From JAAXVQ01 sp964604705 (GTDB lineage: Bacteria > Oederibacteriota > JAAXVQ01): a stretch of 64,000 bases of DNA. Of the stretch, positions 52,933 through 60,750 are shown piece by piece. Where the stretch lies: contig CAZSAP010000015.1 of NCBI GenBank assembly GCA_964604705.1, positions 1 to 64,000 on the forward strand. The letters run 5' to 3'. The position numbers and the translations under genes are program-made. The first letter of the stretch is position 1. Every line of letters begins with the position of its first letter. Under the pieces are notes generated by a model. It worked only from the letters and a program-made list of their open reading frames with translations, did not search any database and had not been told where the DNA came from.

Positions 52933-54095
52933 GCCCGCCCGCCCTTGCGTCGTCGGCGCTGGGTGTGCGAGACGGTGCGATACACACTCTCCACGCTCCG
53001 GGTCATTTTGTCCCAGGAATGTTCTTCGGCCCGCAGATGCGCCTTGCTCCCCAGGCGGGCGCGCAGGTCCGGATGGGAGGCCAGGGTATCCAGCGCCCGG
53101 GCCAACGTTTTCACATCCGCGCCCCCGGGAAGCAGCCAGGCATCGTGCTCGTGTTGGAACAACTCCGCGGCGCCCACATTGCGCGCCATCACAATGGGCA
53201 AGCGCGCAGCCGCAGCTTCCAAAACCGTGAGCCCAAACGATTCGTATTCGGGCAAGAGCGCATACACATCGGCCGCAGCCAGGACCGGAAGTACCTGGGC
53301 GCCGGGGGACACAAAGAACACCCGTGAGGCCAGCCCCAGCGTGTGCGCCAACGCATGCAAGCTGCGGTCAAACGGACCGGACGACGCCAACATGAGCACA
53401 ATCTGGGTCTGACGCGTATGCCCCAGTGCGCGGATCAAGCGCTCGGCACCCTTCAAGCGCAACGCATTGGCGGTCAAGGCCACCACCACGGCCTGGGACG
53501 GCAACCCCCAGTGCGCGCGCGCACGGTTGCGCTCCAGACCTTGCTTGCGTGGATCGTACTGCTCGGCCTCCACGCCTGGATACACCACGTGAAACGGCAA
53601 GGCGCGCACCGAAGGGTAGGTGGCGCGCACCTGACGCTTCACACGCTCCGAGACCCCAATCAGCGCCTGAGCGGTCACGAGCGTCCCTTGTTCCAAGGAT
53701 AAAATCGCGCGGTGCGCCGGACTCAGGGTTTTGCGCAGGCGGTTGATCCAGGTCGGGCGCAATTTCAACGACGCGCGCATGCCGGCATGATGGCACGAAT
53801 GGGCGGTCACCACATCCCCCCAGGTTCCGTCCGAACCTTGCGTATGCACCACATCGTAGTCCGAGGCCGAAGCGGCCATGCCGGCTTTGTGACTAAAATT
53901 TAAAATCGAGTGCCAATGCGGCGTGCGCGGCACCCGAATGGGTACCAGCGTGACCTGCCCGCAGGTCTCAAACTCGCGGGGATCCGTGAGCACACTGACC
54001 GTGTGCCGCGTCGCCAGACGGCGTGCCAATTCAAACGTGTAGCGCTCAATGCCCGCTCCCGGGCGGCATCCGCGTGCAATCAACGCGATCTTCAT
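52929..54095 (-). CDS. Glycosyltransferase family 4
   Basis: 388 residues. KIALIARGCRPGAGIERYTFELARRLATRHTVSVLT is the acceptor domain start. The donor domain shows VVVALTANALRLKGAERLIRAL and YALLPEYESFGLTVLEAAAARLPIVMARNVGAAEL, with the ExFGLTVLE signature. The C-terminus is rich in Arg. It is translationally coupled at both ends (ATGA overlaps). Confidence 0.92.
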   Translation of the reverse strand: MKIALIARGCRPGAGIERYTFELARRLATRHTVSVLTDPREFETCGQVTLVPIRVPRTPHWHSILNFSHKAGMAASASDYDVVHTQGSDGTWGDVVTAHSCHHAGMRASLKLRPTWINRLRKTLSPAHRAILSLEQGTLVTAQALIGVSERVKRQVRATYPSVRALPFHVVYPGVEAEQYDPRKQGLERNRARAHWGLPSQAVVVALTANALRLKGAERLIRALGHTRQTQIVLMLASSGPFDRSLHALAHTLGLASRVFFVSPGAQVLPVLAAADVYALLPEYESFGLTVLEAAAARLPIVMARNVGAAELFQHEHDAWLLPGGADVKTLARALDTLASHPDLRARLGSKAHLRAEEHSWDKMTRSVESVYRTVSHTQRRRRKGGRA

Positions 54096-55201
54096 CGCCT
54101 ACCCCCCAGGATGGATTGATAAAACGCGAAGGTCTTGCGGGCAATGCCTTCGTTGGTAAATTCGGCCAGAGCCCGCGTCCGCCCCTGCTCGACGCAACGG
54201 GCATGCAGGGCGGTGTCCGTGTGCAGGCGCGTCAGGCACTCGGCCAAGCGTGCGGCCTGCCCCTCCGGAAACACCAGGCCGGCCTCGCCAATGACATGCG
54301 GAATCTCCCCGGAGTCCGAACCCACCACCGGAACACCGCAGGCCATGGCTTCCACCAAGACCCGCCCAAACTGTTCTTTCCAATCCTTGCGTGTTTCCGA
54401 GGGCAAGACCAAAACATCCAAAGCCCGCAGCGCCTGCGGAACTTCGGCATTGGGCACGGACGAAACAAACCGCACGCGCGCCTCCAAGCCCAAACGCGCG
54501 ACCTGCGTCTTGAGTGCCTCGGCCATGGGCCCTTGTCCCGTGAGGACCAATTCATAGTTAAAGTTCAAGGTCGCCACCGCGTTTAACAGCGTGTGCAGCC
54601 CTTTCTCTTCCAACAAGCGCCCCAAAAAGCCAATGGTCCAAACCGGATGCGCTGGGGATGCAGCTTGAGGGGCAAAGAGCTTTGGATCCACTCCGTACTG
54701 CGGTATGACCGCCACGTTACCGGCATACCCGCGTTGGCGCAAAACCTGCGCGGCCTCATGATTCCCCGCAATGGCCCAACGCGCCTGCTTGAGCATCCAG
54801 CGGTCAATCCAGGAAAGGGGAAATTTATAGGGCCGCAAAATGTTTTCCCAGGTAAAAAAGACCACGCGGCGTTTTTGCGCATGCAAGGCCCGCACCGCCT
54901 GCCAGCCAATGAGTGCGTACGGTTCTTCTTCCAAATGCAAAATGTCCGGTTGCAAGCGGCGCAACCAGGCAGTGAGTCCCGGCAGGTAAAACCCGCCGAC
55001 TTTACCCGCCCAGCGCACGGGGAAAATGCTCATGTAGATGCCCTTCTCGTATCCCGGCTTCGGGGCCTCCACCCAGCGGTTCCCCTCGGGCCAGCGCGCC
55101 GGCATAAGCAAATGCACCTCCACGCCGAGTTCCGCGAGTCGGTGAAACTTCTGCCGGTACACATCCACCACGGCACTATGGGAAATGACGCAAACTTTCA
55201 T
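54092..55201 (-). CDS. Glycosyltransferase family 4
   Basis: 369 residues. MKVCVISHSAVVDVYRQKFHRLAELGVEVHLLMPARW is close in style to hexosyltransferases that start with a VxxYRxK segment. The donor domain has GFLGRLLEEKGLHTLLNAVA and LPSETRKDWKEQFGRVLVEAMACGVPVVGSDSGEIPHVIG. GAGGTTGG precedes the ATG. It begins the tightly overlapping run of six genes down to 48012. Confidence 0.93.
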   Translation of the reverse strand: MKVCVISHSAVVDVYRQKFHRLAELGVEVHLLMPARWPEGNRWVEAPKPGYEKGIYMSIFPVRWAGKVGGFYLPGLTAWLRRLQPDILHLEEEPYALIGWQAVRALHAQKRRVVFFTWENILRPYKFPLSWIDRWMLKQARWAIAGNHEAAQVLRQRGYAGNVAVIPQYGVDPKLFAPQAASPAHPVWTIGFLGRLLEEKGLHTLLNAVATLNFNYELVLTGQGPMAEALKTQVARLGLEARVRFVSSVPNAEVPQALRALDVLVLPSETRKDWKEQFGRVLVEAMACGVPVVGSDSGEIPHVIGEAGLVFPEGQAARLAECLTRLHTDTALHARCVEQGRTRALAEFTNEGIARKTFAFYQSILGGRR

Positions 55202-55230
55202 ACACCAACCTCATAACGAAATCATGAATC

Positions 55231-55330
55231 GGGGCGTATGCAATACGCCCCTACATGTAAACCTACATTCCCCACACCTTGTTTCCATAACCAATCTATC
55301 ACAAGGGCGTATGCAATACGCCCCTACATG
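55231..55330. repeat. Two copies of a GGGCGTATGCAATACGCCC palindrome
   Basis: Copies at 55231-55257 and 55305-55330 share GGGCGTATGCAATACGCCC followed by CTACATG, in the same orientation, about 47 bp apart. The core is palindromic (GGGCGTAT/ATACGCCC). They occupy the 195-bp gap between two GT4 genes. Similar short palindromes are known as REP-type repeats in many genomes. Confidence 0.8.
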
Positions 55331-55348
55331 CAAACCGTCAAACCCACC

Positions 55349-55397
55349 AACTCCCCCTGACTCCCCCTCTTTGACAAAGAGGGGGACGGGGGGAGTT
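55349..55397. repeat. REP-like hairpin, C5/G5 family copy 2
   Basis: AACTCCCCC plus CTCCCCCTCTTTG pair with CAAAGAGGGGGA plus GGGGGAGTT, a long nested hairpin with tiny loop. Its outer arm reaches the stop codon of the GT4 gene ending at 55397. Homologous to the repeats at 47603 and 59344. Confidence 0.85.
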
Positions 55398-56509
55398 CAT
55401 CCATACAGTTTCACATGCTGCCCGGCGATCCGCGTCCAGGCAAAGCGTCCGGCCACGCGCCGTGCTCCGGCCTGGAGACGTTGCGCCAATTCCGCATCCT
55501 GCGCCACCTGAGCCAATCCGGCCAACAACGCCTTCGGATCCCCGGGTGCCACATACCAAACAGTCTCACCATGTCGGAGTCCTTCCAGCGGAGCACTCGG
55601 ACCGGTGCTTACTACAGCCAAACCCGCATTCAGCAAGGCCACCAGCGAACTGCGGTTCAAGCGGGCGCCCTCGGTAAAGGGCAGGACGGCCAAGCCTGAA
55701 GAGACCCGCAGGGCCGCATGAATCTCCGCCGCGGGCAAGTATCCGCGAAAAACCACACGTGAGGCCAGTCCCAACGTGTGCCGCAACGACTCCACCTCAC
55801 GATGCGTCGCATACTTGTCCGGATCCAGTTCCGCAAAAACATCAAGTATATTTGCAGGACGCAGCGTTTGCCAAAGTGCCCAGGCACGCAACAAAACATC
55901 CCAGCCCTTGTTTGGCATCACACTGCCAAAATGCACCCACGTTTGTTCACCCGGTGTGGGCGCCGGAAACACGTCCGGCGGCACATCGTCAGGATTGATG
56001 GCACTGCCCAGCGGAATCACCCGCACGGGTTGCACATGACGCGCAAACCTGCGCAAGGCGCGCCGGTCCGCGTGATTGGTGCAGACCACCGCGTGGGCAT
56101 CGGTGAGTGCAGGCCAAAGCCTCGCCTTGCCGCGCCAGGTAAACATGGCGTACTCATGCAAGGTGATCCCCCGGCGACAGCTCGGCATCCGCCAGGCAAG
56201 ATAGGACAGCAAAAACGTGGGCGTCGCCCCGCGCTCAAACCCCAGACCCGGATACTGCAAATGCACGGTGTCCGGCGCGCATTGCCGGAGCAGACGCTCG
56301 CAGGCCTGCAAGCCGGACCAGCCCCAAGAGGCCACGCTGCGGTACACGGTCACGCCTGAGATCACCTCGGGTGACATGGAGGTTCCGGAGGTGATCACCG
56401 AGACCTTTACGCCCTGACGCTGCAAGGCTTGCGCCAAACAGGCTGTGTAGTCCCCCACTCCGCAATGCGTGGGCGGATACGCGCCGCTGATCAAACACAC
56501 ATGCTGCAT
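55397..56509 (-). CDS. Glycosyltransferase family 4
   Basis: 370 residues. The start VCLISGAYPPTHCGVGDYTACLAQALQRQGVKVSVIT is typical of GT4 acceptor domains with the PP-x-CGVGDYT loop. The donor domain shows WVHFGSVMPNKGWDVLLRAW and LAVLPFTEGARLNRSSLVALLNAGLAVVSTGPSAPLEGL, an ExxxxxRSSL variant in place of the usual E-x7-E, so the donor pocket differs. GTGAGGAT precedes the ATG. Confidence 0.88.
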   Translation of the reverse strand: MQHVCLISGAYPPTHCGVGDYTACLAQALQRQGVKVSVITSGTSMSPEVISGVTVYRSVASWGWSGLQACERLLRQCAPDTVHLQYPGLGFERGATPTFLLSYLAWRMPSCRRGITLHEYAMFTWRGKARLWPALTDAHAVVCTNHADRRALRRFARHVQPVRVIPLGSAINPDDVPPDVFPAPTPGEQTWVHFGSVMPNKGWDVLLRAWALWQTLRPANILDVFAELDPDKYATHREVESLRHTLGLASRVVFRGYLPAAEIHAALRVSSGLAVLPFTEGARLNRSSLVALLNAGLAVVSTGPSAPLEGLRHGETVWYVAPGDPKALLAGLAQVAQDAELAQRLQAGARRVAGRFAWTRIAGQHVKLYG

Positions 56510-56539
56510 AGATCCTCACCTTTAAGGCACTTATCGCTC

Positions 56540-56679
56540 AAGCGACTGCGTCTTGACGTGGTTCGAAGTGAGGACTGTTTGAGCGCCGGTGGCCAATGAC
56601 TCTAACCGTCCAACCCCAGGTGCTTACCACCGGCGGTTGCGAGTTCCGCAACAAGAACCACGTCGAGACGCAGTTGCTT
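56540..56679. repeat. Large inverted repeat with structured core (E7)
   Basis: The arms 56540-56564 and 56655-56679 match in 23 of 25 positions. The 90-bp core contains CGCCGGTGG/CCACCGGCG and a TTGCG-AGTTC-CGCAA hairpin. It fills the 210-bp gap between a GT4 gene and the polymerase-methyltransferase gene. Confidence 0.83.
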
Positions 56680-56719
56680 AATCCGCAAACATGCATCCGT
56701 GAACACATTCGTCACCTAC

Positions 56720-58819
56720 TCACGCTTTGCGAAACACGACCACCACATTCATCATCCAATACGCGCCGTAGTCTTGCTCCCAGCGGTCCCAGAGCGCAGG
56801 TGCCTTGGGACGGAGCCATTGCCGGAGCGCATACGTCACATCCAACGGTCCGCGTCGGTACCCGTACCCGGCCGTGCGCACCCATGTCAATCCGTGCTCA
56901 GCGCCGGCGCGGATGAGTTCCCCGCGTGTATACTGCCGCTCCCAACCCCAGGGCCAATCGCCCTTCACGCGGTGCCACAGCTTGGCCAGGGTGTACGGGT
57001 TCCACGTCTGGGGTACATCCACCAACACAAACCCGCCGGGTTTGGTCAGACGCTGCATTTCGCGCCACACCGGCTCCGGGTCCGGAAAATGTTCAAGCAA
57101 GCCCTGCGAGTAGACCAAGTCAAAACGCCCGCCGGGCAAGCCCGTGCGTCGCACATCCGCACAATGCAGGGTAAGGCGGCGCTGCAAAAGGCGCGCGCCC
57201 TCGGCCGCCTGCGCCAGCGCGGTCTGAGAAAAATCCACACCCTGTACCCGCCACGCCGAATGCGCGGCCAAGTTCAAGGCATCCAAGGCCGGACCGCATC
57301 CCAATTCCAACACCTCACAAGGCTCGGTGACAGGCATGACACCCTCGGCCAGAGCATACAGCGGGACCCGGCCGGATCGACGCTCGGCCAAACGCGCTTC
57401 CCAATCCGCCGTTGCCGAATGCGCTTGCGACTGCCACACGTGCTCAAACCGTTGACGCCGCTCCGAACGCGGACGCGGCGGGCGCTGCGCCCAGACCAAC
57501 GTGGCCCCGATCCAGAGCGCCACGTGCACGCCGCGATCGTGGATCAAGCCGTGATCCAACAGGTTGGCCACGGCCACGCCGCCAATCCCTGCGGTGCAGG
57601 CCCAGACAGTGACATACTCTTTCAGTGCGGGCAGGCGGTCCGCACGGCGCGCGAGATGCCGGACCAGCCGAAAGAGTGCGGCCAAGCACAAGGCCAAACC
57701 CACGGCACCCAACTCCACCAAAATGGTCAGATACAGATTGTGTGGATGCGTGATGACCCCCACGGGATTCACGCCCCCGCCCCAGGTGGGCGCCAGCCAA
57801 CGGTACATGCCCGGCCCGATGCCCAACCAGGGTGCGCTTTGAAACAAACGCCCGGCCACCGCCAGATAATCCAAACGGTCCTGCAAGGTGGTTAATTTAT
57901 ATTTCAAAAACGTCGCATCCAACCAACCCTGGTGCGTGACTGCAAGCACAACCAACCCGAGCGCCAAGACGCCGACCAGCCAAAGCGGATTCCATTGGCA
58001 CCGATGCACGTACGCCCAGCCCATAATCACACCGGCCACACCCAGCGCCAAGAGGCCCGTGCCTGAAAAGGTTAAGACCCAGGCCGAGAGCATCAGCAGC
58101 GCGCCGAACATGGCCAGGCCTTGGGTGAGCCTGCGCCGCGGCCAGAAAATTTCACTCAGCATCCAAGGCAGAATCAACGCCAACAAGAGCGCCAGGGTAT
58201 TGGCGCCGTACTCCCCGGCGGCGCGCACAATCTCACGTTGCGCCCATTGCAGGGTTCCCAAATTCGGATGGGCCGCAGGGCCTTGCCAGACTTGGGCGAG
58301 TCCCACACACGCACTCACCGTGCCCGCCACGGCCAACGCCACCCAGACACGTTGCGCGTCTCGGCCGCGCCGGAGCAGATGGACGCTCAACAGCAAGACC
58401 GTAATCCATTCCATCCATCGGACTGCGCCTTTCCACGCGGCGGCATGCTGCGCCCCCAAAGCCGAGAACACCACCACGGCGGCAAACGGCACCGCCCAGC
58501 CATACACCTTCACCACCGGTCGCCGCCAGGCCTTATGCCGTCCCCAGTGCCACGCCGCACCTGCGCACGCACAGACCAACACCACCTCGGTGGTGTAGAG
58601 CGTAAACCCGTTGATCAGGGCCGGTTGCTCGAACGGCGCCACCAAGGCCATCAGGACCAAAACCCAGGCCGGTTCCCACCACGCCAGGAACAAGGCCAAG
58701 GCCGCGATCAAGCCGCCGCTCCAAGACGCCTCCGGCGCCAGCAGCCATGCGCCTCCGATCACACCCACGGAAAAAACCGGAAGCGACGCGAACCCAACGC
58801 GGGCGCCAGGACCAGGCAT
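56720..58819 (-). CDS. O-antigen polymerase/ligase fused to a SAM methyltransferase
   Basis: 699 residues. The first 460 or so carry about a dozen membrane segments and a large loop with APWLGIGPGMYRWLAPTWGGG...VITHPHNLYLTILVELGAVGL, the signature of Wzy/WaaL O-antigen polymerase or ligase proteins. A short linker leads to a class I methyltransferase (CEVLELGCGPALDALNLA; VQGVDFSQTALAQA; FDLVYSQGLLEHFPDPEPVWREMQRLTKPGGFVLVDVP). I start at ATG 58819 with AAGGG upstream; ATG 58843 overlaps the previous gene. The fusion suggests that polymerisation and methylation, perhaps of chain ends, are coupled. Confidence 0.88.
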   Translation of the reverse strand: MPGPGARVGFASLPVFSVGVIGGAWLLAPEASWSGGLIAALALFLAWWEPAWVLVLMALVAPFEQPALINGFTLYTTEVVLVCACAGAAWHWGRHKAWRRPVVKVYGWAVPFAAVVVFSALGAQHAAAWKGAVRWMEWITVLLLSVHLLRRGRDAQRVWVALAVAGTVSACVGLAQVWQGPAAHPNLGTLQWAQREIVRAAGEYGANTLALLLALILPWMLSEIFWPRRRLTQGLAMFGALLMLSAWVLTFSGTGLLALGVAGVIMGWAYVHRCQWNPLWLVGVLALGLVVLAVTHQGWLDATFLKYKLTTLQDRLDYLAVAGRLFQSAPWLGIGPGMYRWLAPTWGGGVNPVGVITHPHNLYLTILVELGAVGLALCLAALFRLVRHLARRADRLPALKEYVTVWACTAGIGGVAVANLLDHGLIHDRGVHVALWIGATLVWAQRPPRPRSERRQRFEHVWQSQAHSATADWEARLAERRSGRVPLYALAEGVMPVTEPCEVLELGCGPALDALNLAAHSAWRVQGVDFSQTALAQAAEGARLLQRRLTLHCADVRRTGLPGGRFDLVYSQGLLEHFPDPEPVWREMQRLTKPGGFVLVDVPQTWNPYTLAKLWHRVKGDWPWGWERQYTRGELIRAGAEHGLTWVRTAGYGYRRGPLDVTYALRQWLRPKAPALWDRWEQDYGAYWMMNVVVVFRKA

Positions 58820-58829
58820 CGTCGCGCCC

Positions 58830-59327
58830 TTAAGGTTTAGCATCTTGAGACTCAGGCTTCGCGGTTTGCGCCGGGAGCGGTTCCACCCGAACCACCAATC
58901 CCGAAAGCTCCACCCGCTCGGTGGTCACCAAACACCAGACCCCGGCTTTTAAATTACCGGGTGCACGTGCAAACCCAGGTTCGTCGCGCACCAAGGGAAT
59001 CTCACCTTCCAACAAAACATCCAAAAGCATATCTTGCTCACCGGACCAGCGCCCCTTCTCATACTGACCCAAAGGCGGAACCCACTTGAGTGACAAAATG
59101 CGCCCCACGCGCTCGCCCCGGGAATTCAAGACCGCATCCCCGGCCGAGACCCGCTCCATAACCGCCGGAATCGGACGCGGCAGGCGCACAGTGACATCCA
59201 TGGGTTGCTTGTACGCGTTGGGCTTCCCGCCCCGGGCCAAACTGTACTGGATCACCAAGACCGCAGCCAGCAACGTCAGGACCACGGCCAGCACATCCCA
59301 GCCATTCAACCAGCGGTTGGATTTCAT
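58830..59327 (-). CDS. DUF4330 protein
   Basis: 165 residues. The start MKSNRWLNGWDVLAVVLTLLAAVLVIQYSLA gives one N-terminal membrane segment, and the rest is a soluble beta-rich domain with SAGDAVLNSRGERVGRILSL and GVWCLVTTERVELSGLVVRVEPL. This matches DUF4330, of unknown role, often near glycan genes. GGAGGGTG precedes ATG 59327. Confidence 0.75.
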   Translation of the reverse strand: MKSNRWLNGWDVLAVVLTLLAAVLVIQYSLARGGKPNAYKQPMDVTVRLPRPIPAVMERVSAGDAVLNSRGERVGRILSLKWVPPLGQYEKGRWSGEQDMLLDVLLEGEIPLVRDEPGFARAPGNLKAGVWCLVTTERVELSGLVVRVEPLPAQTAKPESQDAKP

Positions 59328-59343
59328 CACACCCTCCGTTTCC

Positions 59344-59392
59344 AACTCCCCCCATCCCCCTCTTTGATAAAGAGGGGGAGCGAGGGGGCGTT
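59344..59392. repeat. REP-like hairpin, C5/G5 family copy 3
   Basis: AACTCCCCCC, CCCCCTCTTTG, CAAAGAGGGGGA-type inner arm with loop ATA, and GGGGGCGTT on the outside. It lies in the 69-bp gap between the DUF4330 and GT2 genes and is homologous to the copies at 47603 and 55349. Confidence 0.8.
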
Positions 59393-59396
59393 GCAG

Positions 59397-60401
59397 TCAC
59401 TGTCTACGCTTCTCTTCTTGCGAACCAATACTTCGAAACGCCCACTCGCCCCGCAGCACCCAGTAGAGCCGCAGCCAGGGAATGATCAGAAATTGCGGCG
59501 CCAAGGTCGCCAGCTCACCGGGCGTCACATGCCGTTTCCGGCACTTGGCATAAACCGATCCGGCCCAGCCCAGCAACGCACCCATACTTCCAAGAACCGT
59601 TAAAGGCAGGATGTGTGCAGCCAAACCCAAGAGCAGGCCCGGCACACCTAAAAACAAGCCCCAGTAAAACACCGGGAACGCCCGCCCATCGATCCATTTC
59701 AATTTTTGTGCATACAGCTTAGGATGCTTGCGCCGCAGCAAGGCTTCATGAAACCCGTAGCGGGCCTCGCGCAGAAACTGGGTGGGTCGCCCGGGCATCA
59801 CCGGATGCCAAACGCGCGCCTCACGCTCAAACACAATGCGCCCGCCTTGCCCCAACACGGAAAACGCCAGGTCCGAATCCTCCCGGTTGGCCCGCAGGTA
59901 GCGTTCGTCAAATCCACCCAAGGCTTGAAACACGCTGCGCCGATAAAACATATTGCAGGTCAGGTAATTGCCCCCGCGGACATTGGCAACCACATGATCA
60001 AACACACCTGCCGCGCGGGAGCCGGGTTCCACTTCCGTGGCCCCTTCCACTCCGGCCACCATTGGATCCGCGAAATGTTCACGGGCCGCCGACCACCAGG
60101 TCGGTTGCACGATAACATCCGAGTCCACAAACCCCAGAATCTCACCCTGGGCCGCCTCGGCGCCGCGATTGCGCGCAGCGGCCGGTCCTTGCGGGCGCTC
60201 GGAGCGCAACACACGCAGCGTGTAGGGATCCTTGCGCAGCGCCAAGTCTTCGGCCGTCCCGTCGTTGGACCCGTCGTCCGAGACAATCACTTCCAGTTCC
60301 CCGGGTTCGGCCTCCATGCGCCCTAAAGAGTCCAAGACCTTGGCGAGCAAGACCCGCCGGTTGTAGGTCGGGATAATTACCGACAAACGAAAATGCGCCA
60401 T
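59397..60401 (-). CDS. Glycosyltransferase family 2
   Basis: 334 residues. LSVIIPTYNRRVLLAKVLDSL, VIVSDDGSNDGTAED and AARNRGAEAAQGEILGFVDSDVIVQPTWW form the GT-A nucleotide site with the DSD metal motif. GGFDERYLRANREDSDLAFSVL carries the catalytic acidic residues. Two hydrophobic segments near the C-terminus suggest membrane association. It lies downstream of the Wzx flippase, separated by a large inverted repeat. Confidence 0.92.
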   Translation of the reverse strand: MAHFRLSVIIPTYNRRVLLAKVLDSLGRMEAEPGELEVIVSDDGSNDGTAEDLALRKDPYTLRVLRSERPQGPAAARNRGAEAAQGEILGFVDSDVIVQPTWWSAAREHFADPMVAGVEGATEVEPGSRAAGVFDHVVANVRGGNYLTCNMFYRRSVFQALGGFDERYLRANREDSDLAFSVLGQGGRIVFEREARVWHPVMPGRPTQFLREARYGFHEALLRRKHPKLYAQKLKWIDGRAFPVFYWGLFLGVPGLLLGLAAHILPLTVLGSMGALLGWAGSVYAKCRKRHVTPGELATLAPQFLIIPWLRLYWVLRGEWAFRSIGSQEEKRRQ

Positions 60402-60504
60402 ACAATCTCCTTCAAGTATTCAAAGCTGTTTTATATGCATACACTCGCAAAACGTTTTTTCAGAAGCTCACTTAAAACATCAACGATACTGTACTTCTAT
60501 AATA

Positions 60505-60733
60505 GGCCCCGGAAAGGGAGTCGTTTTTCTTTTTTTTTTAAAGAAACGCAATTTTTAATGCGGCTGTAGCTCGCATTCGCTCGAGTAAACCCTGAAGACG
60601 CAGGGTCACTCGTGGCACGCGGAAGGCTACATCCAGGCCTTGCAAAAATACCGAGTACTTGATCACACGACCGGTGCAGGAAGACATAGCGTTTCTTTAA
60701 AAAAAAAAGAAAAACGACTCCCTTTCCAGGGCC
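60505..60733. repeat. Very large inverted repeat with 139-bp core (E8)
   Basis: The arms (60505-60549 and 60689-60733) are about 44 bp and differ at one or two positions only. They include ten consecutive T in one arm and ten A in the other. The core holds a nested structure: TGTAGC/GCTACA enclosing CGAGT-ACCCTG/CAGGGT-ACTCG. It fills the 349-bp gap between the GT2 gene and the flippase; nothing else is seen there. It is the largest palindrome in the window. Confidence 0.9.
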
Positions 60734-60750
60734 TTCTGGATATAGCCTTT

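Noticed and set aside
60550..60688. tRNA-like gene in the core of E8 (starts like GGCTGTAGCTC)
   Set aside because: No proper acceptor stem, anticodon loop or TTCGA-type T-loop can be drawn. The fold is better explained as part of the palindrome.
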